Of a stretch of DNA of 64,000 nucleotides, positions 32,526 through 47,500 are shown in pieces (the stretch's first letter is position 1; every line of letters starts with the position of its first letter). The translations under genes and the position numbers were made by a program. The notes under the pieces are model-generated. The model had not been told where the DNA came from. It made no database searches and saw only the letters and a program-made list of their open reading frames with translations. This DNA comes from Breviolum minutum Mf 1.05b.01 (Eukaryota > Sar > Dinophyceae > Suessiales > Symbiodiniaceae). The DNA lies in contig DF239788.1 in assembly GCA_000507305.1 (NCBI GenBank), forward strand, positions 1 through 64,000. The letters run 5' to 3'.

Positions 32526-35500
32526 ATGGCCCGCGTTGTGCCGAGTGGCCGGGATTTGCGTAAATACGCTCGGCTCTTCTTGCGGACAGACCAAGATTCC
32601 GACGGCTACATCAGTGCAGAAGAAGCGAGAGATGTTTTCAGTAAATCCTATTTGCCACCTGATGTTCTAATCCACATCTTCAATCAGGCGAATGTGAGCC
32701 AAAGTCCTCACTTGAGCTTCCCAGAGTTTGTTGCAGCAATGCACTTGATCCGTGAAGCACGTCACACTCAGCAGCCTGTTAGCATTTCTGCAGAGCTCAT
32801 GAACTTTCTCAGCAATTTCTACGAGTCACCCTGGGATTTGGCAACTCAAGGGTCCTCAAAGTCGGCCCAAGCTATGAAGCAGAGTGCTCACAGCACGTAT
32901 CAGGCTCAAGCAGCTTGGCAGAAACAAGAAATCTGACAACCCTGGTGGATCATCTTTAGTGCTTAACGTGATTGATCATCTTTCTTTTGCTGGTTTTTGC
33001 ATGAATTCTTTCTGCTAGTCATGCTAGTCTCCTTTTTCTGAATGTGGGTGGCAGCTTAGAAAATAAACGAATCGTCATTTGCTCAGAATTGATTTTCAGA
33101 AATTCACAGAAATTCATACTTCAATTCATTGTCTCCTTGTTCTTGTTTTTCCTTTTGTTCCCAACGAATTGTTGAGGCAGATCTGAGCTTGGGACAAGAA
33201 ATGAATTCTGTGCAGCCTGTACCACCGACGCCCGACTTCCCGAGTGCTGAGAACTTTGGCGAGACCACAAAGCCACTGGAAGAGTTTCCCGCTGAAGGCT
33301 TTGCAGACACAAACTTTGGCTTTGGACCAGAAACAGAGAAAGACGAGAAGGGAAAACGAAAAAAAGACAAAAAAGAGAAGAAAAAGAAAGCAGAAAAAGT
33401 AGAAACCAAGGACGAAATGAGCTTCGGTGCAGAGGCCACATTTGGTCACGATTCGTCTTTGGATCCAAAACCTGTCAAGGAAAGCTGGCCAAGCTTTGGC
33501 AATGAGGAAGAGATGACATTTGGTCTCCAAGATAAAGAAAGACAAAAGAAAGTCAAAAAGAAAGACACTCAGAAGGAATCCACGAATGACTTGTCTTGGC
33601 CTGATGTCCAGACAGAGTCGGCATCCCCTGTTCCTCACTTTGGCTCAACGGACCGACCCGGTAGGGACATGACCGGGACTGGAATGGCTGGCATGGCTGG
33701 TGTTGGTACGGTGCCCCAACCTCGAACGCGCTTGGGTTTGCCAGTGGAGTCTCATACTTTTCAGACAGATGGAGATCGAGATCCTGATTATGTGGCAAGG
33801 CTCGAAGAGATCCTTGGAGTTTCCAAACAGGTGCGGCACCAGGAAGCTGCACTGCGTGCACGCTTGGACAAAGACAACAGCAGATGGGCAGGGCGGCGCA
33901 ATGATGGTCACTTTGAGGAGAGCCGAAGCCGCTTTTGCTTTTTGAGTGAGAATATTCTATAGATATTATTAGATATTGACTGCAGATGTCTTGTTTGTCA
34001 TGTCTTTTGCAGACCTTTTTTTGCAGAGCTTTCGGTTTCAGATGACTGTGAAAAGTGTAAAGGCATGTCAAAGTCACCAAAAAAGTTTGCAGGAAAGGTA
34101 TCGTACAGCTTTCACTGACCTGGGAGAGTATCGCAGCCCTGGAGTTTATGTTAGCCTCATGGGTCTGAAGCACAACAGCCACACGCCAAGAGTGCTTCCG
34201 GAATCTGCCAAGCCTTTTTTGAAAAGCTTGACACCCAACTTCCAGGCACTAGACAGACTAGACAAACTGGACAAGTCTGGGCATGTAATTTCAGATGGTA
34301 ACGCTGTAGTCAGGTATTCCGAAGTATTCCTTTTTAGCTTCAGCATTTTGGCATTCTGGACTTTCCGTGCTTGAACTTGCAGGCACCTGGTACACGTGTA
34401 CCTGGTGTACCTGGTCCTGGTATGGGTGTACAAGCTTGGTCCAGAGTAGCATTCGCTTGAACCGCCTGATGTGAAGCATGTGAAGCTGAGCAATTTGTCC
34501 AAAGATCTTAAAGATCATCAACAATGTAACAATTTTTATCTTCGTTTAACCTTGTTTAACTTTGTTTCTTGTGATTTGTGAACCGAGTAGGTTCACGTTG
34601 CTAACGAGTCGCGCTTCTCTTTTCCCGATTTGGGACCCAAGCTTGTAGTGTCAGTGATAAACAGTGACAGCTTTCTCTGGCTTTATGAAGTTTAAGCTTT
34701 GTATGGAAGTCAGAGCTCAAGCTGGTACAATTTGCAGAAGATATGAACCTAGCTGCACAGAATTCACGGACTGTGGGTGGAAGGTTGTTGCCAGACAGCG
34801 ATAGTTGCTTACTCGGGCACACATTGTTTTGTTGGTATACTCGTACTATCTCATACAATTTTGTACCTTCTGCATTTTGATTTCTTAAGACTCGCACCTC
34901 CGATTGGCTGCGAAGCAGCCAGGAAGCGAGGTCAGACAGAAGACCACTATGCTATGCCACTCCAAAACTCCATGCTCGTCGGAATCTTCTTTGGAAGTTT
35001 TAGAAGTTTCTCATGCCGTGCTCTGGCAGACTGAATAAGCCAATACGTTCTTGCAACCAACGACGCTTTCGTTCTGGAGCAGCCATTTGGTTGCCGTCAA
35101 AAATCTGCGAACAAGGTGGATTCTGAGAACAGATCCAGTCTCCCCAAAGTGACAAGCGGATTGTGGGGAGATACGTATCGAGTAGAATCCGAGTAGTATG
35201 AAAATCATTTGGCACTTGGTGCTTTAATCTGCTTTAAAGCTCTTGAGCTTGAGGTTTGAGTCATTTCAGATAAGTGCAAGACTGTACGCACGTGTTTCAC
35301 AGTATTTTCGGATGTAGATGTTTGTGTGCGGCACGCACCCTGCTCACCACTGGATGTGCATGCGTTTGCTTGAAGGCACTTGCACTGAGATGATGTGGAA
35401 TGAAATTGCAAGAAATAGACTGAGACAGTTCTCAGCTTTTAGTGCATTCTTTGATTCAGGATAACACCCTGTCCACAGGCAAACCAGTCATAGTCTCAGC

Positions 35501-38500
35501 GCATTTGCTTGCAAAGCTTCACGAAGATCAAGGCCTCTCTTTGTGCTTTTTTTTGTGCCCTTGGAGGTGCAACGGCGGGAGACTTGGTCCACATGGCCGA
35601 TGTCCAGGCACTTGCTCGGTTGTCCAGTGAGGCTTCTGTCAAGTCGTTTTGTACTTGCATCATCTTGCATCATCTTGAATCTCTCATCGTCATTTTTTGT
35701 CCACAAAGTTCTGAAGCTGGCAGGTGCGAGGACACCTATCTCACATTGGTCGGAGCCTTTGAGGGTCTCCATCCCTGCAATGCTCAATGTGTCCAGTGTG
35801 CTGAAAGGCATGCTACGATTCCATGATGCGTACTACGATGCATGCAAACTGTAGTCAACTTGGGGTGTTGTTTGCTTGGAATATGTGCCAGCCAACAACT
35901 TTGGGTACGGCACGAAACTTGAAAGATATGCCGATATGCCGTACTGATATACCCGGTCCCCTGCCACTCTATTGCACTTACACCAAAGGTGTTCATGATG
36001 ATAAAATCGCAAATGCAATACTAATAAAAAGCGCAACACCAAAAACAGCATGCTAGGCAGGCAAGATTGGTACTGCACCACTTGCCTGTACAGTTTTTCA
36101 CCCAGAGACAACTCAATTAAGTGGGCCTTCGGCGGGCCTAGTATATCGCAAAGGCAAAAACGAGGTGCTACGTCGGCCGTATATTCATGGGGAGCTTGCT
36201 GCATTGCAGCGAGTCACGAACGGTGAAGCATGTAGGCACGCCTTCATTTTCGGCCATCCTCCTGACTTCAATACTTTTGTCTACTCTATTTGGAGGCATT
36301 CCATTTGTGCACGTCACATTTCAGGGTCTTGTACATACGGGCCATTTCAGACCTTGGAGCATGAATATTTGTACTGCACCTGTGCAATCCATGCTTTGCA
36401 TGAAAAGTAGATACTCTGACTCTTAAAAAACTTGCCCCAAGTCCGTCACTGCTGGACAAGAAGAGCTTGCCCAAAGCCACTAAACATTTTCTAGAACATG
36501 CATCCGTCTTTTTCAACACAAAGGTTCTTTGCCCAGGACACCGCGGACCCTTGGTCACAGGCGCGTTGACTAGCAAGTCAGAAATGATGCTTTACAGTTG
36601 AAGGCCAATTCTTTTGTTTGGCAGAATCCTTCTGCAAATTCGTCAAGCCTTTATGCAATCCTACATAGGAAGCTGCGCCCTATTTTGCTCAGGCCGATAA
36701 ATTACGACGGCGAGGCGGCTCCCGCTGAAATCTTCAAAAATTTATATAAGATATCTGTAGGACTCAGATCAGAGCCATGTTGGATTCTGATTTTGAGTTC
36801 TGCATTTACTTTTGGTTGATTTATGTCGGTTCCATTCAGGAAGCGTTGGGGTTTGCTGTCTGACGACTTTCTCAATCTCAAGGCAAGCGGCAGCGAGCCA
36901 ACTGTGTACAATGCTGATAGAGGCACGGGACTCCGTTTTAGTTTTTTGTTAAGTTTAATTAAAAATTAAAACTAAACAAGAAAGTCGGCTTAGATCTTTG
37001 TGGGACACAGGGTGGACAACGATGGGTAGAGATACTTGAAGCTTCTTTCAGGATTTGCTGATGATATGTTTGGACAGGCAGCTTGCCACGACCCTAAGCT
37101 TATGTTGCTATTGCCCGCGACATCAATGCTCATTGAATTTATCTTAGGTTTGCACTGTTGAAGAGACTGAGCCTATGCAGCCAATCAGGTTGGACAACGT
37201 TGCCACAGCTCTCCGGTCGCAGCGTAGATTCCTTAGCGTTTTGACATAATATGCCAATTTTTAGCTCTTTCACTTTCCAACGCTTTTGACTTTTAAACGC
37301 TTTTTAAAGACTTTACGCCACTTTGCCTTGCTTTGCATTGGCAGTTTGCTTCAGCATTTTTCGACCGTTGGTGGTCCGTTTTAATGCTCAAGTTGCCAGC
37401 AAGGTGAGTCCAAAGCCTGGATCCTCAAGCATCGAAAGCACACAAAGTTGAGCACAACTGAGACGTGCATTGCACACCTCAAAATATCTGCATTTTGTAT
37501 TCATTTTGTATCATTTATTCTTGGAGACAGTGCATCTCAGTATGTCAGCACTCGCATGGACAAGTCAAGCCCTTTGATGAACTACAAGCCAAGCAAAGTT
37601 TCCCAAAATGCAGGAAGAAACAATTTTCTATCTAGTCTGGGCTCTGATTGTGACAATTTAATAGTTCTCTCAATACCCAGGGTTCTGTGACCAAGGCCGG
37701 CTCGGGCTAGCAATGCCATAGTCTGAGATATTTGATATGAAACATAGCACCCTTCGAGTTTGCAATTTTTGCGGGTATGCTTCAAGGACATCTCGAAGCT
37801 CGATAACATCATCCAACAAGCAAAGGAAGTTCAGGATGGCAACACAAAATAAGACAACAGACAACTGTTGAAAACATACAGAAGTCTCACACTTTGCACT
37901 TGTTGTGCTTCTCTTGAACTTTTGCAATTTGATGCAAATCGGAATGTGCTATCGTTGTTCCAGGACCAGCTGCTCTCAAGCGTGAGAGTAACTGACACAT
38001 CCTGAGATGCCAGAGAAAACTTCACGTTTCCCTGTTTTGCCCAAGTGGAAGGAAAATATGCTCGTAGGAAGTCTAGGGATGCAGTGTGCATTTGTGATCA
38101 CAATTTAGTTGAAGCATCGTAGCAGCGCAACAAAATTCCACGATCATCCTTTGACCTTTTGATGCTTCGATGGTTGAAGCAAGTGCAAGTACATGATTCT
38201 CGTCAAGGCGTTCACAAATGTTTTCCCATTTCCTGTACAAGTTTGGAAACGCAGCCTGTGTTTGACCATCTTTTACAATGCTGACTCCGCTTTGACGCAA
38301 AGGTTCCCGACAGCAGTTTGCCTCTCAGAAGCTCAGTAGGGTGTAATCATAAGGTATATGCAAATATACTTCAACAGGAAGAAAGTTTGCACTTGTTGAA
38401 GGTTTGAGTCATGACTTGGTCTGTGCCGGATCGGATTATCATGTCCATTTTGCATGGCAGGTGTGGCACGGTCAATATTCACTCGGTTTTAAATTTGATA

Positions 38501-41500
38501 AACTCAAAAGCTTTTCCCGGGTGGAAATTGACCAGGATCATGTTGACTAAAAGGATTCTAGGGGAAAAGGGTTTGCAGTAGGACGACTCAAGAAGCATAA
38601 CTTTTGTCCGGCCAGTGTATCTCCCTTTTTGCATAGTCCCTGCTTCAGCTAGCTTCGCAGTTGGATTCAAGCTGCACAACATACAGCAGGGGTCTGGCGG
38701 TTGCATGCCACCGCTTGCCAAGGCATTGCAGAACCCGTGACAGCTGATGCAACGGTCAGCTGCTTAAGGGATTCGATATGAATTGCCAGACTTCAGAGAG
38801 AAAGGAGCAGTGGCTAAGGAGGGAAGCTCATGGAAATCCATTGATTTGTGAGTAGGATGTTGATTTTTCATGATTTTTCTATTTTTTCTTTACCCGTTTC
38901 AGACGTAGCATCCGTTTTGTTCGCAGCTTTTAGCAGGTGCCTTCGAGCCATGAGTCTTGGGCATTCTCCGCCCCGATGAGGTGGTTTCACATGACTTCGA
39001 TGACTTCGATGACTTTATTTGACCGATGTTTCAAACCATTTATTTTCAGGCGCTCTCGTGAGGGGAAAGGGCCATTCAGCAAGCCGGCTATGATCCCAGA
39101 ATTGCGTTGGAAAACATTTCTTTGGATTCTTTGGAGGTCCTTCAAGTTGTCGAGATTTTTCAACATCTATATCTATTTTGATTTCTTTGTCAGATCTTGA
39201 TAGATGACTCAGGAGGAGTCCTCCAGAGTCAGGCACAGATAGCGGTTGTGCGAAATTGAAATCTTGTAGATATGTATGATATATATATATATGTATACAG
39301 TATACATACAAGTATCTTATAACCATGTGCATGTACATGATCGTATTTTATGTTCTCCACTTCCATCCAGTTGGAACAACTTGAGATTTGCGGAGTGAGT
39401 TGGTTGAACGCTAGGCGTGCAGCTGATGAGTTGCTCGAGTCTGTGCGACGGCGGGCTTTGGAGGCCACCTGTGCGCTACCTGTGGGCGACGCTGGCTACG
39501 CTGTAACATAGAGACTCATAGAGACCAAGCACTGGCTAGGCCGTTATCTTATTTGATCTACTTTCCAACACAGAACAGAAGACTACCTCTTGGCAAAGTA
39601 GAATTCTTATCTCTTCTTTGTCTGAATTTCAGGTAAGCAGTGAGAAATCCCAGCGGATACTGCTTTAGGATAGACTTTTTATATCTGTTTGGAATTTACT
39701 ACTTAACTTCACTCAACTTCATTCAAAGCTCCTTTTCTAAACCGTGGCATCTGGCCCAAGTCGGACCATTTGGTGCATCAAAACCTTGCTCTGCATCGGT
39801 CCAATTACGCCAACCCTTCACAACTTGTGCCGGCCTCAGTGCCTCAGCTGTGGAGCGCAGAGAAAAAACAGTGAGAATTGAATGATAAATCACATGTATA
39901 TTGAAATTATAATAATTAGAACAAAAGATGAATAATGTGTCACATATTATGTCACAGTACTGCCGTACTTGCAGTGAGAATGATGCCGTACTCAGGTAAG
40001 TACACATGACATGTGGAATCATCATGGACGACAGGACCGCTGTTTCAGCTTTGTGTCTTACATGACTGCATCATGTAAAGATTCAGATCATGCAGGTGCT
40101 GTGCTTGCTGTGCCTTGGGTTCGGTGTTTTGCTGCCAAAGGACCCTAGCTCTGGTCCAAGGCCTTTTTGCAGGATGCTTATAGCATTCTCCACTGCAGTG
40201 GGTTTCAAGCTTCGGTTTTGTTTTGAGCAGGGCGGCCAGGCTGGGCAGGCAGTAAAATCATGCCAATTCGACCAGGGCGGACAAGTGACAAGTCTTTAAG
40301 GCAAGACCGATTCCGATGAATCGTCCACACATTCAGCTGAGGCTATGGTCTTTGGGGCCACCCTGCTTACCCTGCTGAGTGAGACTCAAGTTTTTCCAAG
40401 GCCCACTGCACATCCCAACCCATGGAATGCTTGTGTGACTTGATAATCTCAATTATTTGAACATGAAAAAAAACGCTGAACGTTGGCTGAGCCGCTGAGC
40501 TTGGATTGCAGGTGCTGCTTTTGCCACAGTGGGCCCGGCGCTTATGGCCTATGCGAGGTCAGTGTCTCAGAGTGCATTTTTGTTCAACTATTCGCTTCAA
40601 GTCTGCTGTTCGGGACCCAAATGCATACAATAATCTATATATTATATACATATATAATCTATCCATATCTTATCTTTCCATATCTTTCCGTGTTCCAGAA
40701 GTCTTTTTTGGACAGCTCTTCTTTGCTTGGATTGCTTCTACTAACGAGGCATGGCAGGATTGTCGTACCGTCATCAGCTTCTTGATGGGTGCACTAGTTT
40801 GTCACTGTGCACGTACCTCAAGAGGCTGCGGGATTTCAGAGACCAACAGACCAACGAAGTCAATTTGAAACTTCAGTCACGGTGATGTTGGTGGTGACAG
40901 CGAGACTAGAACAATGAGAAGAACTAGAACAAGAGGTGAGAAGTGGAAGATGGAGGACAAGGATTTGTTGATTGAATTATTGTGTTCTGTGGACGATGGA
41001 CAGGTGAAGATGGACGGCGGAAAGAAGGTCTCCACTTATCCCTCTTTTGGTGACATGGTCGGTAGAGGACCAAAGTCACTAAGGAGACGAGGACAAAACA
41101 GCCTCAGGTTCTCCACTGAAATCCGACCAGTCCATGGATTCACACATGTCGCTTTAGCTCAGACTGAAGGCCGAGCTTAGCGGCCAGATTTTGATTCTTT
41201 TGGATCTAGGACCTACCGATATCTTGAGTTTTGAACGAGCTTCGAGCTTCCTGCATAGTCAGTTGAACTCCATGGACCTTCCTTGGATTCAATGACTGAA
41301 GCAGATAGATTTGAGAGCCTATCGCACTGTGAAAAGCAGTCGAATTCCAGGAGTTTTTGCATGTTGTACAGGTCCTACCAACTTCCAACCTGGGCACACC
41401 AGCTCCAGATGCTGATAGCAATAGATGAACCTCATACACATCCAGCATCATCCAGCTATCAATCTCAATCCAATAGGCCTAAGTCTCCAAATACTCCAAG

Positions 41501-44500
41501 TGCATCAGCATTTTTCAAGTGCCCGTAGTAGATTTACTGATTTACTGTATATAGATTCGATAAGTTCTCTAGATGGCCGAAGAGCTTGAAGAGAAAAAAG
41601 ATGGGCTCTTTTTGATTGATCCGTGTCTATCAGGAATTCATTCAAAGTAAAAGTTGGTTGAGAAAGTCACATACTTGCTTGCTATTATAGTCTTGCGGAC
41701 ATGACAGCCAGGCAGAAATCGAGCGGCTGCGCGGGGAGCTCGCTTCAGCCGAAGCGAGCAAACAAAAACTTCAGGCAGACGGCTTTCCACATGGAAGTTT
41801 GCAACTTGCTAATTTGCCTACAACGAGTAATTTTTCTTTTCCGTTCTTCAACTTATTCGCACTCATTCGCGATTTGGACTGCCTGTACCACCTTGGCACA
41901 GCTTGGAGCCCATTTCATTCATTGTGAACAATTTTTCAAATTCCTGTGAAATTGGGTCTGTGACCATTGGGTGACCATTCATTGCCGTATGTTACCGCTG
42001 GCCAACCCCTGTGCTTAAGCGTGCTGCAGTTGAAGTGGTCAGGCTGGGGAAGCTGCAGAAGCAGAGGCGGGTGCCGAGGCGCAAGTTGGAGCAGTTTGAA
42101 GTCACAAAAGTCAGGACAGTTGACAAGTTGACAGCGGCAAAAGGCATAGCGTCATATGAGTCATATCCATTTGGACTAGGGAAATCCAGATCCGTTCCTA
42201 CAGATCGCATGGCGCAGAGCAAACTGGCTGATTTGTTGTAGCTTGGACTTGTGGCTTTGCAAGGCGGCTCGCTTGCTCCGAGAAGCCCGGGTGGAAGTGA
42301 ACCGTCTCAAAGCTGCGCTCCAAAGACAGGGGCATTTTGAGCGCACCAAGGAGGTGAAACGACCAAAAGAAGCTTGTGTTGATGGACATGATGTGACATG
42401 ATACATGATGCACATATGCACGTCACTTTGAGATAGACTAGCCAGCCGCCAGCCTAGCACCCTGTGCATCACTGGTAGGTCGAGTCACATCGGCAGGCTT
42501 TTGAACAGGACCATGGGTGGCCCAACGATTTCATTGAAACTTTGGGTATGCTCTACAAGTACTTGGAATATCTGAGATGGTTTCTTGAATCGCCTTGTTT
42601 TGTCTCCACATGGGCCTTGATTGTTTCCGCCTTAAAGCCAACAGTCTCCCTTTTCTCCAGAGTGATGCAGTGATCCTAGCCCCTCTCGGGCTTTTGTGCT
42701 GATTGTATTTGATTCATTCGATCTCTATGAGTCTATGAGCATTGTGTTAGTTCTGCCACATGTGAGAGGTACATAGCTGCAACTTTAGTTTGTGCAGGAG
42801 CTGCGAAGTGCAAGAGAAGATGCTGCACGAAAGCGAGAAGAGCTTCAGCATCTAAACCAGGTGCGTCTGAAGGAATGGTGAAGGCATTCATGATCATGCA
42901 TGAAAATGAATGTAGATGTATGCTGTATGCACACATGAATGTAAGCGACAGCAAATGATTTTGCGCCCTTGGATCATGGCCCAGGTGCAGCAGGAGCAAG
43001 TTCTGAAAGAGCGAGATACAGAGAGAAGGTCAGCGGATTCAAGCGACTGCTGAGATGAAGTGCTCTCATTTTTTGGAAAAGAAACAATATTTTACAATTT
43101 TACATCAGTAGGTAATACATAATGAGGTAATCCTGGCAAGCCCAAAAGGACACAAGGCTTGGCAAGCCTAGTTAGGCCTAGTTGAGTTTTCACGCCGGAC
43201 TGCTTGATAAGAGGGAAATTCAGGACAAAGATGTTAGGAATTTTGGTCCACGTTTGGTCCAAGTGCTGTGATCCTTAGGTTGCGGCTCGAGTCCGAGACA
43301 AGGCAACTGAGCCATTGTTTTTTTTTTTACCAAGTGATTCGTGCTCAATTGCTGCGTGCCTGGTGCCTGCTTGTCAGGTGTGAGGTGCTCGGGCTGCAGG
43401 TACACGAGCTACAGGAAAGCTGAAAGCTGATCAGGGTGACCTGACATGAAAACACTTCCACCATGTTTAGAGTGAGACATAGTGAGACTATTTTTCTAGA
43501 TTTAGGGAGAAGCTGCTTGCTACTGAATCATTTTTCACCTAACGGAGTGTTCGGCTATTTGTAAACACATACAGTATCTAGAACAGATTAGACTAAGACC
43601 TGAAGACATGACCGGCACAGCGATAAACTTCAGGAGGCAGAACGCTTGCGTCACCATGCTGTCGGAGCCTGAGTTTGGCGAAAAACTTCGATGACCGACA
43701 CAAAGGCTACAAAACAAAGCACTGAATTCTCAACGGAGCATGAGAAGAGTGACGATTCACGAGTCAGATTTACACATCAAGATGTTGTGAATGCGTCAGG
43801 ATACCTTATTGGGTGAGCTGAGAGAGGACACTGCTTTGTTACTGTTCTCATACCGAACGGCAACAAAGGATCAAGACGTAGATGCAAAAGAAAGCAGCCT
43901 GCAGTTGCCATCCAAAATACAAACATGTGTGCATCTCTTGCTCTTCCGGAGGAGATCCGAAAGCTTCAGGGCTTGCTCCAAATGGAGCAGTGCCTTTGTC
44001 ACGAACAGAAGACATAAAGTTAGATAGTGTTAAGATAGGCACGCCCATGATACCACATCTTGGTTTGATCGCCTTTCTGTGCATCAAGTCATTTCAGTTC
44101 GCAACAGCTGCAGAAGATGTTTGTGTTCATGACCATCAACAGCCTTCAATTGTGGTCAATGATTGGAAGTTTGAGTGTCAGTTGCTTTTTCTCCTGGCAC
44201 TGCTGTTTGTCAATACTTTGCCTGCAATTTCCATAAGTCCATCATGAAAGAAGTAGCTTCGACTACGCCAGAGTCCTTTTGTTGTGATATTTAGAATCCC
44301 TTCAGCTACCGTGCTCGCAGATTCTGCTTCAGCACCAGGTCAGCCCGCCAGGCTGCAGAGCAACGGCAGAGTACTGCAGAGGCACAACCTCAAAGTGTCC
44401 ATGGCATTCGATTTCTTTTTTCAATTTGATCACAGGCTTCCGGTTCTCTATTGTAATTTGTTGGAGTTTCGCCAGCTTGCACCCGGGTCTCGAGAGGGAC

Positions 44501-47500
44501 ATGAGAGCGTAGAAGCAAGCGGTAGGATGCAGGGCTCACCTTGGCCTGATGATTTTTGTCCAATTCAATCAATCCGCTAATGAAACAGATAGGTTGATCG
44601 TTGATAGACATTTTTGTTGAAAATTCCCAAACAAAAATAGAGCCCTCCAAACAAAGCTGGGGCTTGCAATTTTGGTCCAAGTGTTTCTTTGGATTGAAGT
44701 CCTTCTTGGACCATTTTCTTTTCTTTTTCTGCTTGACGCGTCCGCCAAGAACTCACCTGGGTACGAACATGAACCCGAAACGAAACTAGAAATGGCATGT
44801 TTCAAAACAGGCCAGTTCGTTGTCACGCGGGGCAAGGTTGAAGGGACTTCGCAAGGGACAAACCCGCTTTTGATGGACATTTCGGTTGATATTTCTTCAA
44901 AGAGAAATGGCACCGAATGATTTTTGTTGAAGTTTTGGGCTGGATTGAGGCACTGCTTTGGCCCATTGTTGCGATTTTTCTGCTTTGATTGCTTTGTGCG
45001 TCCTCCAACAGCCGCCGCTGCGCTGATTTACCAAAGCAATAATAACCCTGCACACATGATTTCTTTGACATGTTTGGCGTCAAACTCATGTCCATGCCCG
45101 CCATAATACACTCCCTGCGGTGCAGAATATACAATTTGGAACTTTCAGAAGGCTCTAACTAAACATACCGGTTTTTGATTGACATTTTGTCGAACATGCC
45201 CAAGAACACCACATTTTTGTTGAAAATCCCTTTTTGCCCCTCCACCCGCTAGAGCTATATTTCTTGCAATTTGACTCGGTGAGAGCAGAACATCTTTGCA
45301 AAAGAGACGGCTCACGATGTGCAAGCCGAGCAAAGATGGCAGGGCCTCCATCAGCGGACCAAAGAAGAGAACGGGCAACTGAAGGAGAGCGTCACGGCCT
45401 TGGCTACCGGGTGCATGGCAAATGTCCAGACATCGTCGTTTCAACACGGTGATCGTTCCAGTCAGGGCGCATGTGTACAGAATCCTTGCCCAGGCACAAG
45501 AACAGACTTGTCAGTTTGTCATATAACAGATGTCAGCTGTGACTTGTAGGTGCATGTTTTGACTTCAAAGTAAAAGTATCAGCTCAAGGGGTTGGCTTGA
45601 GTCAAGGATTTTGAGGCCGGTGATAAGTTTCCAGACTTAAACAAATATAATATGATGTGCCAGGGAAAGAATAATCAAGGAAAGTGATATGGTCAAAAAG
45701 GCAACTCTGGGCAAAACAGTGCTTACAGATACTAAGGTCAAGGCACTTTCAGTTGCGCAGCAGGCGCTGTAGGGCAATTGAAAGATAGTTTCACCCTTCG
45801 TGTGTTTTGTTTGAAAAACAAATCTTCCTTCTTTTTCCAGTTTTCCAAATTTTTTGGAGAGTGCTGTTGACAAATGTGACCCTGGTATTTCCATCGAATT
45901 GGCACGAATTTATCCGTTGGGGGAATCCTTCACGTATCGTTCATTCGTTTTTTTTCTAGCACGTTAACAATCAGGAAAAGCAAAAACTCGAAGAGCTGCT
46001 AAGCACCGAGAGGCAGCGGCAGACAGAAACTAAAGTTGTTTCACGGCACTAACCAAATTTGTATAATATGTACATATAACATGTATGACTTTCATCTCAT
46101 GAACGAGTGTTAGAAGATGTACTTGCATCTCATGAACGAGTGTTCGAAGATGTATATTATTTAGTGAATATTTGTACACATATACATATTGGTATGCATT
46201 TGTATACAGGCATATATCAATCTCTATAGTTCGAAATATTGATATCTACATGACATGTATCAAAGATGATATCAGGAACATCTGAAATTTCATAGCCTGT
46301 TTTGAATGTTTTCATGGATGCTGGTATGCTCTCATATCTTTGAAGGTCTCTGAGAAGAACCGCAGAGGAGCAATGCAAAAATCTAGAGGCCAGCAAGCTA
46401 TGCAAACAACCCGGATCATTCCTATGTTGTTCCAAAAGGGGATACAGCGGCAGTACGTGGGTGGTGAGGGGGAGAGAAGATATGATGCAAAATTTTGCGG
46501 TATAGAACAGAAATGAGAATCAAACACGGGCTGCTTAAAGTGGCGACGTGAGCCATGCGCCAAAAGAAACACAGCTGTGGCTCCAACACGGGGTGTTTTT
46601 CACTGCAATGAGCATCACCGACGCACAACCGAATTGTCAGAGCCACTTGTTGGGGCAACTGTGAATGCTCATTGTATTACCACCGAAAGCCATGTTTTTT
46701 TTTGGTTGCGTGCGACCATGAGCAGGGATTCCTTTTTGGTCCAATGTTCTTTTGCTACTCAACTCAAACTCTGGGAGGTTGGTCTTTGTTGGTATGATAG
46801 TTAAGCATGTTGAAGACTCACATCATCCAAGCACCTGAGCTGTTTGCCAGTGGAGCTCCCGACACTGAGGCAAATAAGCTCGGCTTCGATGTGCAGTATG
46901 TTTCCTTATAAATCTGAAAACGCATCATGTTCATTATTCACGTTTTTGCCCTTGTCTGCGAGGCAGATATAGGCAGGTGCCGAAAAGAACTTGATGCAAG
47001 CGTTCAGGACATGAGCGAAGGTTACAATATCTCCCACTTTCGCACAATGGGAAAGAATGGTCAAACTTGTGCAGCTCGATATTTGTTTCCAGGTCACGTC
47101 TTGTTTTACATAACATTGCTCGCCGTCTTGAGGAGAGGAAAACCGAACTTCAATCGCGACAGGAGGCCGAACTCAGGCAGCGACCTGCTTTTTTTCTGTT
47201 ACAAACACTTGCAAGTTTGTGCATCTAGTCATTGGAAAGATGGGGCTCTTAGTAGTCTTATTACTTATCACTCACACAGATGTTATACAGTCAGTCTAGT
47301 TACAATCCATCTCTTCTACTGGGTCCAAGTTCACAAGTTTGCAGCTTCATGCAGGTCCAGGACTGCTGAGGACTCTTGCATCACCCTACGGAATGAAATG
47401 CTCGGCTTAGAGGCACGCATCAGCATAGTTTTAACATCATCGAAGTGCAGATGACATCGGACGGAATTACTTGCCCGATATTTACATTCCACCGGAACCA

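Noticed and set aside
33104-34182. Minus-strand open frames of 110-209 codons opposite the EH-gene linker exon
   Set aside because: They mirror the Lys/Glu-rich + strand exon, whose sense (FG motifs, acidic-basic linker) and AG acceptor are better supported.
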